Positions 26,760 through 35,069 of a stretch of DNA of 64,000 bases are shown here, piece by piece; the stretch's first letter is position 1; each line of letters starts with the position of its first letter. The DNA lies in contig NZ_JASZYE010000004.1 in assembly GCF_030317145.1 (NCBI RefSeq), forward strand, positions 124,001 through 188,000. Reading direction: 5' to 3'. Under the pieces are notes generated by a model. That model searched no databases, was not told where the DNA came from, and worked only from the letters and a program-made list of their open reading frames with translations. The stretch comes from Variovorax flavidus. GTDB lineage: Bacteria > Pseudomonadota > Gammaproteobacteria > Burkholderiales > Burkholderiaceae_C. A program made the translations under genes and the position numbers.

Positions 26760-27701
26760 TCAGATCTCGATCAGCGCCGGCGCGTCTGCTGCCAGCGCCT
26801 GCTCCACCACGCCACGCGGCAGGGTCGGCGCGAACGACTCGATGAAGGCATGGACGTAGCCGCGCAGGTAGTTGCCGCGGCGCACCGCCAGCTTGGTGAG
26901 GTTGATGCCGAACAGCTCGCCCGCATCGAGCGCGCGCAGCTGCGTGTCGCGCTCGGCCTCGTACGCGATGCCGGCAACGATGCCGACCCCCATGCCGAGC
27001 TGCACGTAGGTCTTGATCACGTCCGCATCCATCGCGGTCAGCACGATGTTCGGCGCCAGCCCCTGGTCCTCGAAGGCCTTGTCGATGCGCGTGCGACCGG
27101 TGAAGCCGGTGTCGTAGGTGATCAGCGGATAGCGCGCGAGCGCTTCGAGCGTGAGCGGCGCATCGAGCAGCGGATGCCCCGGTGGCACGACCACCGAGTG
27201 CGTCCACCGGTAGCAGGGCAGGGCCACGAGTTGCGGGTAGTCGCCCAGTGCCTCTGTCGCGATGCCGACGTCGACCTCGCCACTCAGGAGCATCTGGGCG
27301 ATCTGCTTGGGCGAGCCCTGGTGGAGGTGCAGCTTCACGTTCGGAAACTGCGAGCGAAACTCCTGCACCGCGACCGGCAACGCATAGCGTGCCTGCGAAT
27401 GCGTGGCCGCGACCGAGAGCAGGCCGCTCTGGCGCGCGACGAACTCCTGTCCCGCGTGCTTGAGGTTGGTGCTCTCCATCAGCATGCGCTCGATGATGGG
27501 CAGCACATGGCCACCGGGTTCCGTGAGGCCGGTGAGCCGCTTGCCGGCGCGCACGAAGAGTTCGATGCCCAACTCTTCCTCGAGCTCGCGGATCTGCCGG
27601 CTCACGCCAGGCTGTGAGGTGTGGAGCGTATGGGCGACTTCGGTGAGGTTGAAGCCGCAGCGTACGGCCTCGCGCACCGAGCGCAATTGTTGGAAATTCA
27701 T
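26760..27701 (-). CDS. CysB/Cbl-type LysR regulator of sulfur metabolism
   Basis: 313 residues from MNFQQLRSVREAVRCGFNLTE, the canonical CysB/Cbl start; the frame extends upstream but with unrelated sequence. Winged helix at 1-60 (HTSQPGVSRQIRELEEELGIELFVRAGKRL) and a substrate domain from about 90 with SVAATHSQARYALP, TDxGF-type TYDTGFTGRTRID and VKTYVQLGMGVGIVA. Family members respond to sulfate-starvation signals (acetylserine, adenylyl sulfate) and switch on sulfonate use. It is the last gene of the organosulfur operon, with a LysR-type box upstream. Confidence 0.93.
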   Translation of the reverse strand: MNFQQLRSVREAVRCGFNLTEVAHTLHTSQPGVSRQIRELEEELGIELFVRAGKRLTGLTEPGGHVLPIIERMLMESTNLKHAGQEFVARQSGLLSVAATHSQARYALPVAVQEFRSQFPNVKLHLHQGSPKQIAQMLLSGEVDVGIATEALGDYPQLVALPCYRWTHSVVVPPGHPLLDAPLTLEALARYPLITYDTGFTGRTRIDKAFEDQGLAPNIVLTAMDADVIKTYVQLGMGVGIVAGIAYEAERDTQLRALDAGELFGINLTKLAVRRGNYLRGYVHAFIESFAPTLPRGVVEQALAADAPALIEI

Positions 27702-27785
27702 GATGCTCGAACGAAAAACGGCGCCCACAGGGGCGTGGCGGGCCATTGTCCGCAGAGGCATCAGATTGGGGAACGACCGAATCGT

Positions 27786-27806
27786 TGATTCCAAATAGGG
27801 AAATCA
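27786..27806 (-). promoter_or_regulatory. LysR-type box (T-N11-A) upstream of the CysB/Cbl-like gene
   Basis: TGATT and AATCA, separated by exactly 11 bases, about 85 bases before the regulator ATG. This is the standard LysR recognition geometry and suggests autoregulation or an internal promoter. Confidence 0.5.
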
Positions 27807-27827
27807 TCTTTGGCCGCGGCGGCGGCC

Positions 27828-28784
27828 TCAGGCGCCGGTCGCAAAGCCGGCGTCGAAAGTCGGGCGCACGTCCAGCGGCTGCTTGATGAGCCCCACCTGG
27901 TGATAGAAGTCCGCCGTGCGCTGCTGGTCGGCAATGACCTGCGCGTCGATCGGCACCCACTTCTGCTGGCGCCGTTCGAACTGAAGCTTCGCGGCCTCGG
28001 GCGGGATGCCGATGATGCGTGCGAGCGTGGCCGAGAAAGCGTCGACGTTGCGGTACGACCAGGCCTGCGCCTTGACCACCCGCTGCAGGAAGTCCTGCAG
28101 TACCGGCCGCTTGGCGGCGATCGCTGCGTCGGTCGCTGCCAGGTAGCTCAGGCCCGGCAGCAGGCTGCGTCCACTGACCAGCACCCGCGCGTGATGGCTG
28201 GTCTCGGCCAGCGCGGTGTAGGGCTCCCAGGTCGCCCAGGCGTCGACCGAGCCTTGCGTCAGCGCGAGCTTCGCATCTGCGGGCGCGAGAAAGCGGATGT
28301 TGACGTCCTCGGGCTTCAGGCCGGCGGTGGTGATGGCTTTGAGCGTCACGTAGTGGCCGATGGAGCCGCGGTTCGTCGCGATGCTCTTGCCCTTGAGGTC
28401 GGCGGCGGTCTTCAGCGGCGAATCCGGCCGCACCAGAACGGCCGTGCCGTAGGAGTCCGAGCGGTTCGCACCGATGGCCTTGACGCGCGTGCCGGCTGCA
28501 AGCGCGAAGATCAGCGGCGCATCGCCGATCGGGCCCGAATCCACGGCGCCAGCGTTGAGCGCTTCGGCCAGCGGCGCGGCGGCAGGGAACTCCGACCACT
28601 GGATGTCGTAGGCCAGGCCTTCCAGTCCGCCGGCCGCTTCGAGCAACGCCCGCAGGCCGCCCTTCTGGTCGCCGGCCTTGAGCACCGGGCGCGATTGCGC
28701 ATGCAGCATGGCCGCCGGCAGGGCGAGCGCTGCAGCGCCGGCAAGCGAGTGGGTGATGAATTGGCGGCGGGATGCCTGAGTCAT
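27828..28784 (-). CDS. SsuA-like sulfonate/organosulfur ABC binding protein
   Basis: 318 residues. Tat-like signal (SRRQFITHSLAGAAALALPAAMLHA, cleavage near 29). Typical aliphatic-sulfonate/taurine-type binding-protein motifs: VDSGPIGDAPLIFALAAGTRVKAIGA, ADLKGKSIATNRGS and GSVDAWATWEPY. It would present the substrate to the permease encoded further up the same operon. A second binding protein gene at 31877-32878 differs, so two substrates may share one permease. Confidence 0.9.
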   Translation of the reverse strand: MTQASRRQFITHSLAGAAALALPAAMLHAQSRPVLKAGDQKGGLRALLEAAGGLEGLAYDIQWSEFPAAAPLAEALNAGAVDSGPIGDAPLIFALAAGTRVKAIGANRSDSYGTAVLVRPDSPLKTAADLKGKSIATNRGSIGHYVTLKAITTAGLKPEDVNIRFLAPADAKLALTQGSVDAWATWEPYTALAETSHHARVLVSGRSLLPGLSYLAATDAAIAAKRPVLQDFLQRVVKAQAWSYRNVDAFSATLARIIGIPPEAAKLQFERRQQKWVPIDAQVIADQQRTADFYHQVGLIKQPLDVRPTFDAGFATGA

Positions 28785-28820
28785 GAGGGAACTCCTTGAA
28801 GGATGGAAATTCGGAAGAGG

Positions 28821-29981
28821 TCAGTGGACGAAGCCGCCCTTGAGGAAGCGCACCGGCTCCGCATCCATGCGGGCGATGAGCGCGCCCAGGCCGTCGGCGG
28901 GTGGCGGGTCGTCCTGCGCGCTGCCGGGTCCGGCGGCGGTGCGGCACAGCAGGTCGTCTTCGGACCAGCCGGCCTTGCCCGGCGCGCTGCGCGCGCGCAG
29001 CCAGCCATCGCGGTCCGCGAGCAATTGCGTGCCGCCGAGCTGGTCGGTGCCGGCGATCAATGCGAACGCCTCCCACGCTGCGGGCGAATCGGCCACGCAA
29101 TCCGCCACATGTGGCTGCGCAGCGCTCGCAGCGGGTCGAAGCTGCACGGTGACCACGCGCGGGTCTTCGGGCAGGGCGGCCGCTGAGCCGGCCGCGACGA
29201 TCCGCAGGCGCTGTCCTCGCCAGGTCGAGAGGGGACGCGGTTCGCGGCCTTCGCATCGGACGATGACTTCAGGCAAGCCGATCGGCTGGCTCCAGACGCC
29301 GGTGGCCCGCAGGCTCTGTCCGGCACCCTGCGCCTTCATGAAGTCGATCAACGCCCACGCCTCCGCGTCCGCGAGCCGATCGAAGGCCGGCATGGTGGTT
29401 GCGCCATGCCGATCCTTCGTGCCATGGAGCACGTGCCACAGCAGATCGCCATCGGCGCGCCGCCACAACAGGGGCCCGGCAAGGTTCGGCGGCCATACCG
29501 CCTGCGCTGCGGCCAGCGGACCTTGTCCCCGGCCGTCGGCGCCGTGGCAGCCCACGCAATGCTGGGCATAGAGCGCGCGACCCTGCGCGATGGACGCGGC
29601 GCTGAAACCGGTGGGCGAGCGATGGAAGCTCGTGGGATACGCAGGCACGAGCACCACCTCAGCTTGCGGCCATGGCGCAAGCACCAGCAGCAACGGCACT
29701 GACCCGAGCAGGAGCCATCGGCGCCGTCGCCAGACCAGCGCGCCCAGGAGCAAGAGCACGACGAGCGACAGCACGAGCAGCGTCAACGCCAGCCGCCGCG
29801 CTTGCCCGAGGTCGATCAACAGGTTCTCGCCCGAGAGCCGGAGCGGCCACGGCCAAGCAGGTTGTCCGTGGCTGGAGCCGGCCAGCCCCAGCCAGGCCAG
29901 CAGACGGAGCAATCCGAGTTGCACGCCCTGCAGCAGCCCGATCAATGGATTCAGCCATCCGGCATCCGCCAGCGCCGTCAT
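28821..29981 (-). CDS. Membrane-anchored mono-heme cytochrome c with C-terminal extra domain
   Basis: 386 residues. N-terminal hydrophobic segments at about 10-35, 64-85 and 88-105, then a periplasmic cytochrome c domain with heme site CVGCH at 142-146 and probable axial methionine M197 (TTMPAF). The remaining 170 residues begin like a redoxin/SCO-type strand (EPRPLSTWRGQRLRIV) and contain few cysteines. It sits inside an ABC-transporter operon for organosulfur compounds, 37 bases before the SsuA-like gene, where electron carriers are unexpected. It may accept electrons from a periplasmic oxidation of the substrate. Role is inference. Confidence 0.82.
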   Translation of the reverse strand: MTALADAGWLNPLIGLLQGVQLGLLRLLAWLGLAGSSHGQPAWPWPLRLSGENLLIDLGQARRLALTLLVLSLVVLLLLGALVWRRRRWLLLGSVPLLLVLAPWPQAEVVLVPAYPTSFHRSPTGFSAASIAQGRALYAQHCVGCHGADGRGQGPLAAAQAVWPPNLAGPLLWRRADGDLLWHVLHGTKDRHGATTMPAFDRLADAEAWALIDFMKAQGAGQSLRATGVWSQPIGLPEVIVRCEGREPRPLSTWRGQRLRIVAAGSAAALPEDPRVVTVQLRPAASAAQPHVADCVADSPAAWEAFALIAGTDQLGGTQLLADRDGWLRARSAPGKAGWSEDDLLCRTAAGPGSAQDDPPPADGLGALIARMDAEPVRFLKGGFVH

Positions 29982-30000
29982 GCCTCAGGGTGGGCCACCG

Positions 30001-30810
30001 TCACCACGTCGCGTCCAGGCCGAGATGGCGAAGTGCTTCATGTCGAAGCTCCGCCAGCCGAGGATGGCCCCGATGCCGTGGATAGGGCAGGTCGACCACC
30101 AGCTCCGCCGAGATGCGCGCAGGACGGTCGCTCAGCACGATCACGCGGTTGGCGAGGAACAGCGCCTCCTCGACGTCATGCGTCACCAGCAGCGCCGAGA
30201 ACCCGGCGCGCTGCCACAGGCTCACCAGCTCGCTTTGCATGGCAATGCGCGTGAGCGAATCCAGCTTGCCCAGCGGCTCGTCGAGCACGAGCAGGCGCGG
30301 GTCGTTGACCAGCGCGCGGGCGAGCGCCACGCGCTGCGCCATGCCGCCCGACAACTGATGGGGAAAGCTCTTCGCGAACTCGCTGAGGCCCACGAGCTTG
30401 AGCGCATCGTCGACCCGCGAGCGCTGGGTCTTCAGCAGGCCGCGCGCCTGCAAACCCAGCGCGACGTTGTCCCAGACGCTGCGCCATGGGTAGAGCGTCG
30501 GGTCCTGGAACACGACGATGCGCGACGGGTCGGGCCGCGTGATGGGCTCGCCGTCCTGCGCGATGCTGCCCGAGGTCGCGGGTTCGAGCCCGGCCACGAG
30601 CCGCAGCAGGGTCGACTTGCCGCAGCCGCTCGGCCCCAGCAGCGCGACGAACTCGCCGGGCCGCACGTCGAGGTCGATGCCGTCGAGGACCTGCAGCACG
30701 CCCGTCGGCAGCTTGAACCAGTGGCTGACATTGCGGATGTCGATGTGCGCGCCCGCACTGGCGGCCGGCGCGGCCGCGTGGACGGTCGCCGTGTCTGCCG
30801 TGTCTACCAT
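30001..30810 (-). CDS. Sulfonate-type ABC transporter ATP-binding protein
   Basis: 269 residues. Walker A GPSGCGKST at 59-67, signature LSGGMAQRVALARAL near 155, Walker B LLVLDEPLGKLDSLTR, and H-loop VTHDVEEALFLANR. Groups with the SsuB/TauB/NitT family. The start overlaps the permease stop by 7 bases. Powers the permease at 30804-31880. Confidence 0.95.
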   Translation of the reverse strand: MVDTADTATVHAAAPAASAGAHIDIRNVSHWFKLPTGVLQVLDGIDLDVRPGEFVALLGPSGCGKSTLLRLVAGLEPATSGSIAQDGEPITRPDPSRIVVFQDPTLYPWRSVWDNVALGLQARGLLKTQRSRVDDALKLVGLSEFAKSFPHQLSGGMAQRVALARALVNDPRLLVLDEPLGKLDSLTRIAMQSELVSLWQRAGFSALLVTHDVEEALFLANRVIVLSDRPARISAELVVDLPYPRHRGHPRLAELRHEALRHLGLDATW

Positions 30811-31880
30811 TTGACCGTCCCCTTCTGCCAAGACAGCGCACGGTCGCGCACCGCGAAGAGCAGCGTGATCAGCCCGGAGCACAGCACCGCCATCACCAGC
30901 AGGGCGGCGTACATGTTGGCGTAGGCCGCCCAGCCCTGCGCCCACTGCAGGTACCAGCCGAGGCCGGCCTTCACGCCCATCATCTCGGCCGTGACCAGCA
31001 CCGAGAACGATGCGCCGAGGCCCATGAACAGGCCGACGAAGACCTGCGGCAGCGCGGCCGGCACGGCAACGCGCAGCACCAGGAACCACTCCGGCGCGCC
31101 CAGCGTGCGTGCCACGTCGTAGTAGTTCTTGTTGACCGAGGCCACGCCCGACCAGCTCAGCACCGCGACCGGGAAGAAGGTCGCGAGCCCGACCAGGAAG
31201 ACGGCCGCCGCATAGCTCGACGGCGCGAAGAAGAAGGCCAGCGGCAGCAGCGCCGACGCGGGCACCGGCCCCAGGAAACGCAGCAGAGGATGCACCCAGT
31301 AGCCCGCGATGCGCGACCAGCCGATCCACACGCCGGTCGCGAAGCCGACCAGCGCGCCAAGCACGAAGCCGTGCGCGAGCAGCCGCAGCGAATGCACGGT
31401 CGAGAGGCCGAGCCGGCCCCAGTCCTCGTAGGCGACATCGAGCAGGCTCTGCGGCGGGGCGAAGAAGGGCGGGGGCAGCACGCCGAGCTTGGCGGTCAGC
31501 ACTTCCCACAGCGCGAGCAGCAGCGGCGCAGCGATGAGCCAATGGCCGGCAGGCCGCAGCTTGCGGCCGACCCGGCCCGCGCGAGCGCCGAGCAGGGCCA
31601 CGACCAGGAGCAGCGCCGCGACGGTGATCGCACCGAGGCCGAACTCCCGCGTGAAGTTCCAGTCGCTGAAGCCGACCTCGCGGTTTGGCCAGGAGACCGT
31701 CAGCACGCCCAGCGCGAGCCACGCCGTGGCCGCAACGATGCCCGTGCGCCAGATGCCGGTCAGCTCAGGCTCGCGCAAGGCGGCGGGCGCGGCGATGGCG
31801 GGCGTGTCGCGTCGGGCGCGCACCGGCGGCGGGACCGCCTGAGGCCGCGCGCCGCCAAGGAAGCTTTCAGCCGTCGTCAT
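30804..31880 (-). CDS. Sulfonate-type ABC transporter permease
   Basis: 358 residues with an unusually long N-terminal part: two to three helices and a basic loop before the usual SsuC-type core of about six helices. The EAA-loop region is GAPEWFLVLRVAVPAALPQVFVG. The ATG at 31880 overlaps the stop of the binding-protein gene by 4 bases, and its end overlaps the ATPase start. Complete importer together with those two genes. Confidence 0.93.
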   Translation of the reverse strand: MTTAESFLGGARPQAVPPPVRARRDTPAIAAPAALREPELTGIWRTGIVAATAWLALGVLTVSWPNREVGFSDWNFTREFGLGAITVAALLLVVALLGARAGRVGRKLRPAGHWLIAAPLLLALWEVLTAKLGVLPPPFFAPPQSLLDVAYEDWGRLGLSTVHSLRLLAHGFVLGALVGFATGVWIGWSRIAGYWVHPLLRFLGPVPASALLPLAFFFAPSSYAAAVFLVGLATFFPVAVLSWSGVASVNKNYYDVARTLGAPEWFLVLRVAVPAALPQVFVGLFMGLGASFSVLVTAEMMGVKAGLGWYLQWAQGWAAYANMYAALLVMAVLCSGLITLLFAVRDRALSWQKGTVKW

Positions 31881-32878
31881 GCCAGCACGTCCACCGACAC
31901 GTGATTCGCGAGCCGTACCGGATCGGTGCTCTGCTTCAGGACACCGACCGACTGGAAGTCGCGCGCATAGAACTCCACCTCGTCGCGCAGATTCTTGCCG
32001 ACCGGGTGGTGCGCGTGGGTCAGCGTGCCCAGCAGCGCCTGCAAGTCCTCGACCGGCACCTTGGGCGAGTACTTCGCGAACAGCCTGGCCGACTCGTTCG
32101 GGTTCTCCGCCACGAAGTCCGACGCCTGCACGATGGAGCGCACCAGCGCCGCCACCACCGGCTTTTCCTTGCGCACCAGCTCGCCGCGCGCGCCGACGAT
32201 GCAGCAGACCTTGTCCTTGTATTCGCCGGAGAGGTTGGATGCCAGCTCCAGGTAGCGGCCCTTGTTGCGCTTCTCGATCAGGTAGAGCGTCGGATCGCCA
32301 TCCGCGATGGCCTGGATCTCGCCCTTGTTGACCGCGATGTCGAGCAGGTCGGCCGGGTACTGGCGCCAGGTCACGTCCTTGTCGGCGTCGATGCCGTTCT
32401 TCTTGAGAAGGATGGAGAAGAAGTTCTTGCCGGGGCTGGCGATGTCCGACACGCCGATGGTCTTGCCTTTGAGCTTCTGCAGGTCGGTGACGCCGGCCTC
32501 CTTGACGCCCACGAGCCGCACGCAGCCGCCGTGCGAGCTGCCGACGATCTTCACGTCGAAGCCCGATTCGAGCGGCTTGAGCCAGCGGTGGATCATGCCC
32601 ACCGCCGCGTCGGCCTTGGCTGTGGCGAGGGATTCGAGCAGCTGGTCGGTCGAGCCCGTGTAGTTGATGAGGTCGACCTGCAGGCCGTTCTTCTCGAAGA
32701 TGCCGCGTTCCTGCGCGACCACCACGGGCGAGAGGCAGAAGGCTGTTGCGTTCCAGGCAAAGCTCAGCTTGCGCTGCTGCGACCACGCACGCGTGGCGAT
32801 CAGGCCGCTGGATGCGACGACGGCCGCGGCGCCGCCGGCGCGCAGCACGCCGCGGCGCGAAAGGGATGTGTTGTTCAT
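31877..32878 (-). CDS. NitT/TauT-type ABC substrate-binding protein
   Basis: 333 residues from MNNTSLSRRGVLRAGG. Tat-like signal with the twin arginines at 8-9 (SRRGVLRAGGAAAVVASSGLIATRAWS). Binding-protein features include FAWNATAFCLSPVVVAQERGIFEKNGL and LKGKTIGVSDIASPGKNFF. It is coupled by a 4-base overlap to the permease and is therefore the main candidate for its substrate delivery. Substrate is probably a sulfonate or related organosulfur compound, by context only. Confidence 0.9.
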   Translation of the reverse strand: MNNTSLSRRGVLRAGGAAAVVASSGLIATRAWSQQRKLSFAWNATAFCLSPVVVAQERGIFEKNGLQVDLINYTGSTDQLLESLATAKADAAVGMIHRWLKPLESGFDVKIVGSSHGGCVRLVGVKEAGVTDLQKLKGKTIGVSDIASPGKNFFSILLKKNGIDADKDVTWRQYPADLLDIAVNKGEIQAIADGDPTLYLIEKRNKGRYLELASNLSGEYKDKVCCIVGARGELVRKEKPVVAALVRSIVQASDFVAENPNESARLFAKYSPKVPVEDLQALLGTLTHAHHPVGKNLRDEVEFYARDFQSVGVLKQSTDPVRLANHVSVDVLA

Positions 32879-32907
32879 GATGGGGAGAGGTTTGCTGGGT
32901 TGCGGGG

Positions 32908-33741
32908 TCACTGAAGCAGATCGGGCTCGGCCTCGACCAGCCCTTCGTAAAGGCTCTCGAAGGCATGCAGCGCGCCTTCAGGTCCGCCGATCTGCCCATG
33001 CGTGTGGCGGGCGACCGATTCGTCGATGGGCTTCGGCGTGCCGGCGGCTTCGGCCAGCAGTTGGGTGTGGCAGGCGTTGTCGAGCGCGATGTACCACCAC
33101 GCGGCGGCCTCCACGCTCGGGCCGGCGCTCAGGATGCCGTGGTTCTGGAGGATCGCGCCCTTGCGATCGCCCAGCGCCTTCGCGATGCGCAGTCCTTCGC
33201 TCTCGTCGACCACCATGCCGGTGAAGTCGTCGAAGAGCGCGTGGTCGTCATGGAACACGCAGGCGTCCTGCGTGAGCGTGTCGAGCTTGCGGCCCAGCGT
33301 CGACCACGCCTTGCCATAGGTCGAGTGCGTGTGCGCGGCGGCAATGATCTTCGGGTTGTATTCGTGGATCGCGGCGTGGATGGCAAAAGCCGCCTTGTTG
33401 AGCGGGCGATCGCCGATCACGGTCTCGCCCTTCGCGTTGACCAGCAGCAGGTCCGACACCTTGATGCGCGAGAAGTGCACGCCCAGCGGGTTGACCCAGA
33501 AGTGGTCCGTCAACTCCGGGTCGCGCGCCGTGATGTGGCCGGCCAGCCCTTGCGCGAAACCGAATCGGGCGAAGAGGCGGAACGCACCCGCCAGTCGCTC
33601 CTGCCGATGACGGCGCTCGGCCTCGATGCTGGTGCGCGGCGCGGGCGGGTCGAACCAGTACTTCTGTTGCGGCTTCGGGTTGAGGGCGAGCCGCGTGCGG
33701 GGAGGGTCCCCGCCGCGCTCGATGTGGAGGACGGCGCTCAT
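32908..33741 (-). CDS. Class II aldolase/adducin family protein
   Basis: 277 residues from MSAVLHIERGG, with a good ribosome site before it; an ATG nine codons earlier is also in frame. Zinc-site histidines in AAAHTHSTYGKAWS, a third one likely in QNHGIL, and the GDHxxARDPE-like GLAGHITARDPELTDHFWVNP segment. Members include fuculose aldolase and many enzymes of unassigned substrate. In the organosulfur operon, a role in metabolising the carbon skeleton left after desulfonation is possible but unproven. Confidence 0.88.
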   Translation of the reverse strand: MSAVLHIERGGDPPRTRLALNPKPQQKYWFDPPAPRTSIEAERRHRQERLAGAFRLFARFGFAQGLAGHITARDPELTDHFWVNPLGVHFSRIKVSDLLLVNAKGETVIGDRPLNKAAFAIHAAIHEYNPKIIAAAHTHSTYGKAWSTLGRKLDTLTQDACVFHDDHALFDDFTGMVVDESEGLRIAKALGDRKGAILQNHGILSAGPSVEAAAWWYIALDNACHTQLLAEAAGTPKPIDESVARHTHGQIGGPEGALHAFESLYEGLVEAEPDLLQ

Positions 33742-33775
33742 TCGGTTCCTTCTGGCCAGGGGGTGCATCGTCGGG

Positions 33776-34879
33776 TCAGGCGGCCTTGCGCTGCGCGGCC
33801 AGGCGCTGTGCCACCAGTTCGCGCGTGCGCGGAATCAGTTCGCGGCCGTAGTCGATGGCGTCTTCGAGCGGGTCGAAGCCTCGGATCAGGAAGGTGGTCA
33901 CGCCGAGGTCGTAGTAGTCCAGCAGGGCATCGGCCACCTGCTCGGGCGTGCCGACCAGCGCCGTGCTGTTCGAGCGGCCGCCGATTTCCTGCGCCACGGC
34001 TGTCCACAGGCGCTTGTCGAGCCGCGTGCCCTTTTCGGCCGCGGCGAGCAGGCGCTTGGCGCCTTCGCTCTGCTGCGGGCCGCCGCGTCCGAAGCCCTGC
34101 ACGACGCGAAGACGGCGCGTCTCCGCGAGGACGCCGTCGGCGCGTTCCCAGGCCTTCTCCTCGGTCTCGGCCAGGATCGGGCGGAAGGACACCGAGAAGC
34201 GGACCTTGCGTCCGTGCCTCGCGGCCTCCGCCCGCACACGGCCCGTGAGCTCGCGCGCCTGGTCGAGCGATTCGCCCCACAGCGCGTACACGTCGGCATG
34301 CTTGCCGGCGACCGGGATCGCGGCCTCCGACGCGCCGCCGAAGTACACCGGCACGTGCGGCCTGCCGTTGAGCGACTGCGCCGGCTTCACCTCCGAGAAG
34401 GCATCCTTGAAGCGGTAGTGCGCGCCTTCATGGTCGAAGGGCTTGTCGCTGGTCCACACCTTGCGCAACACGTCGAGGTATTCGTCGGTGCGGGCATAGC
34501 GCTGGTCGTGGTCGAGCCAGTCGCCGTCGCGCTTCTGCTCGTCGTCCGAGCCGCCCGAGATGTAGTGCACGCCGAGCCGTCCGCCGCTGAACTGGTCGAG
34601 CGAGGCGAACTGCCGCGCCGCGAGCGTCGGCGCGACGAAGCCGGGCCGGTGCGCCAGCATGAAGTGGATGCGCTCGGTGACCGATGCGGCATAGGCCACG
34701 GTCAGCGTGGCGTCGGGGCTGGTGGAGTGGTGCGGCACCAGCACGCGGTCGAAGCCGGCCTGCTCGTGAGCCTGGGCGAAGGCGCGCACGTAGTCGCGGT
34801 CGATTGCGGGGCCGCGCGCGGGGTGGATTTCCGAGACCTTCTGGGCCTGGATCATGCCGATGAATTCGATGTCGCTCAT
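33776..34879 (-). CDS. LLM-class FMN-dependent monooxygenase (SsuD-like)
   Basis: 367 residues from MSDIEFIGMIQAQKVSEIHPARG. Luciferase-like fold; the GSDDEQKRDGDWLDHDQRYARTDEYLDVLRKVW and GGASEAAIPVAGKHADVYALWG segments are typical of alkanesulfonate monooxygenase SsuD and its relatives. They use reduced FMN and O2 to cleave a C-S bond, releasing sulfite. No flavin reductase gene is visible in the cluster. First gene of the minus-strand operon. Confidence 0.92.
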   Translation of the reverse strand: MSDIEFIGMIQAQKVSEIHPARGPAIDRDYVRAFAQAHEQAGFDRVLVPHHSTSPDATLTVAYAASVTERIHFMLAHRPGFVAPTLAARQFASLDQFSGGRLGVHYISGGSDDEQKRDGDWLDHDQRYARTDEYLDVLRKVWTSDKPFDHEGAHYRFKDAFSEVKPAQSLNGRPHVPVYFGGASEAAIPVAGKHADVYALWGESLDQARELTGRVRAEAARHGRKVRFSVSFRPILAETEEKAWERADGVLAETRRLRVVQGFGRGGPQQSEGAKRLLAAAEKGTRLDKRLWTAVAQEIGGRSNSTALVGTPEQVADALLDYYDLGVTTFLIRGFDPLEDAIDYGRELIPRTRELVAQRLAAQRKAA

Positions 34880-35069
34880 GGGTGCGTCCTTGCAATGAAA
34901 CGAGGGTGGGAAGAGGGGAAGGCCAGTAAAAGGAAGCGTCTTCCGTGTCGTCTGGAGAAAAGGCGTGACCGTAAGGCGCGTGTGCTCGAAAACGAACGCA
35001 GAAAAACGAGTTTGGATATGCACCTTCCGTCGTTTTCCGCGCGCGTGGCGGCGGCTAAGGTCCGGCTCC

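Noticed and set aside
34990-35035. Three AAAACGA-like repeats in the divergent region of the organosulfur island
   Set aside because: Short, imperfect and irregularly spaced; too weak to call regulator sites, though the region must hold both promoters.
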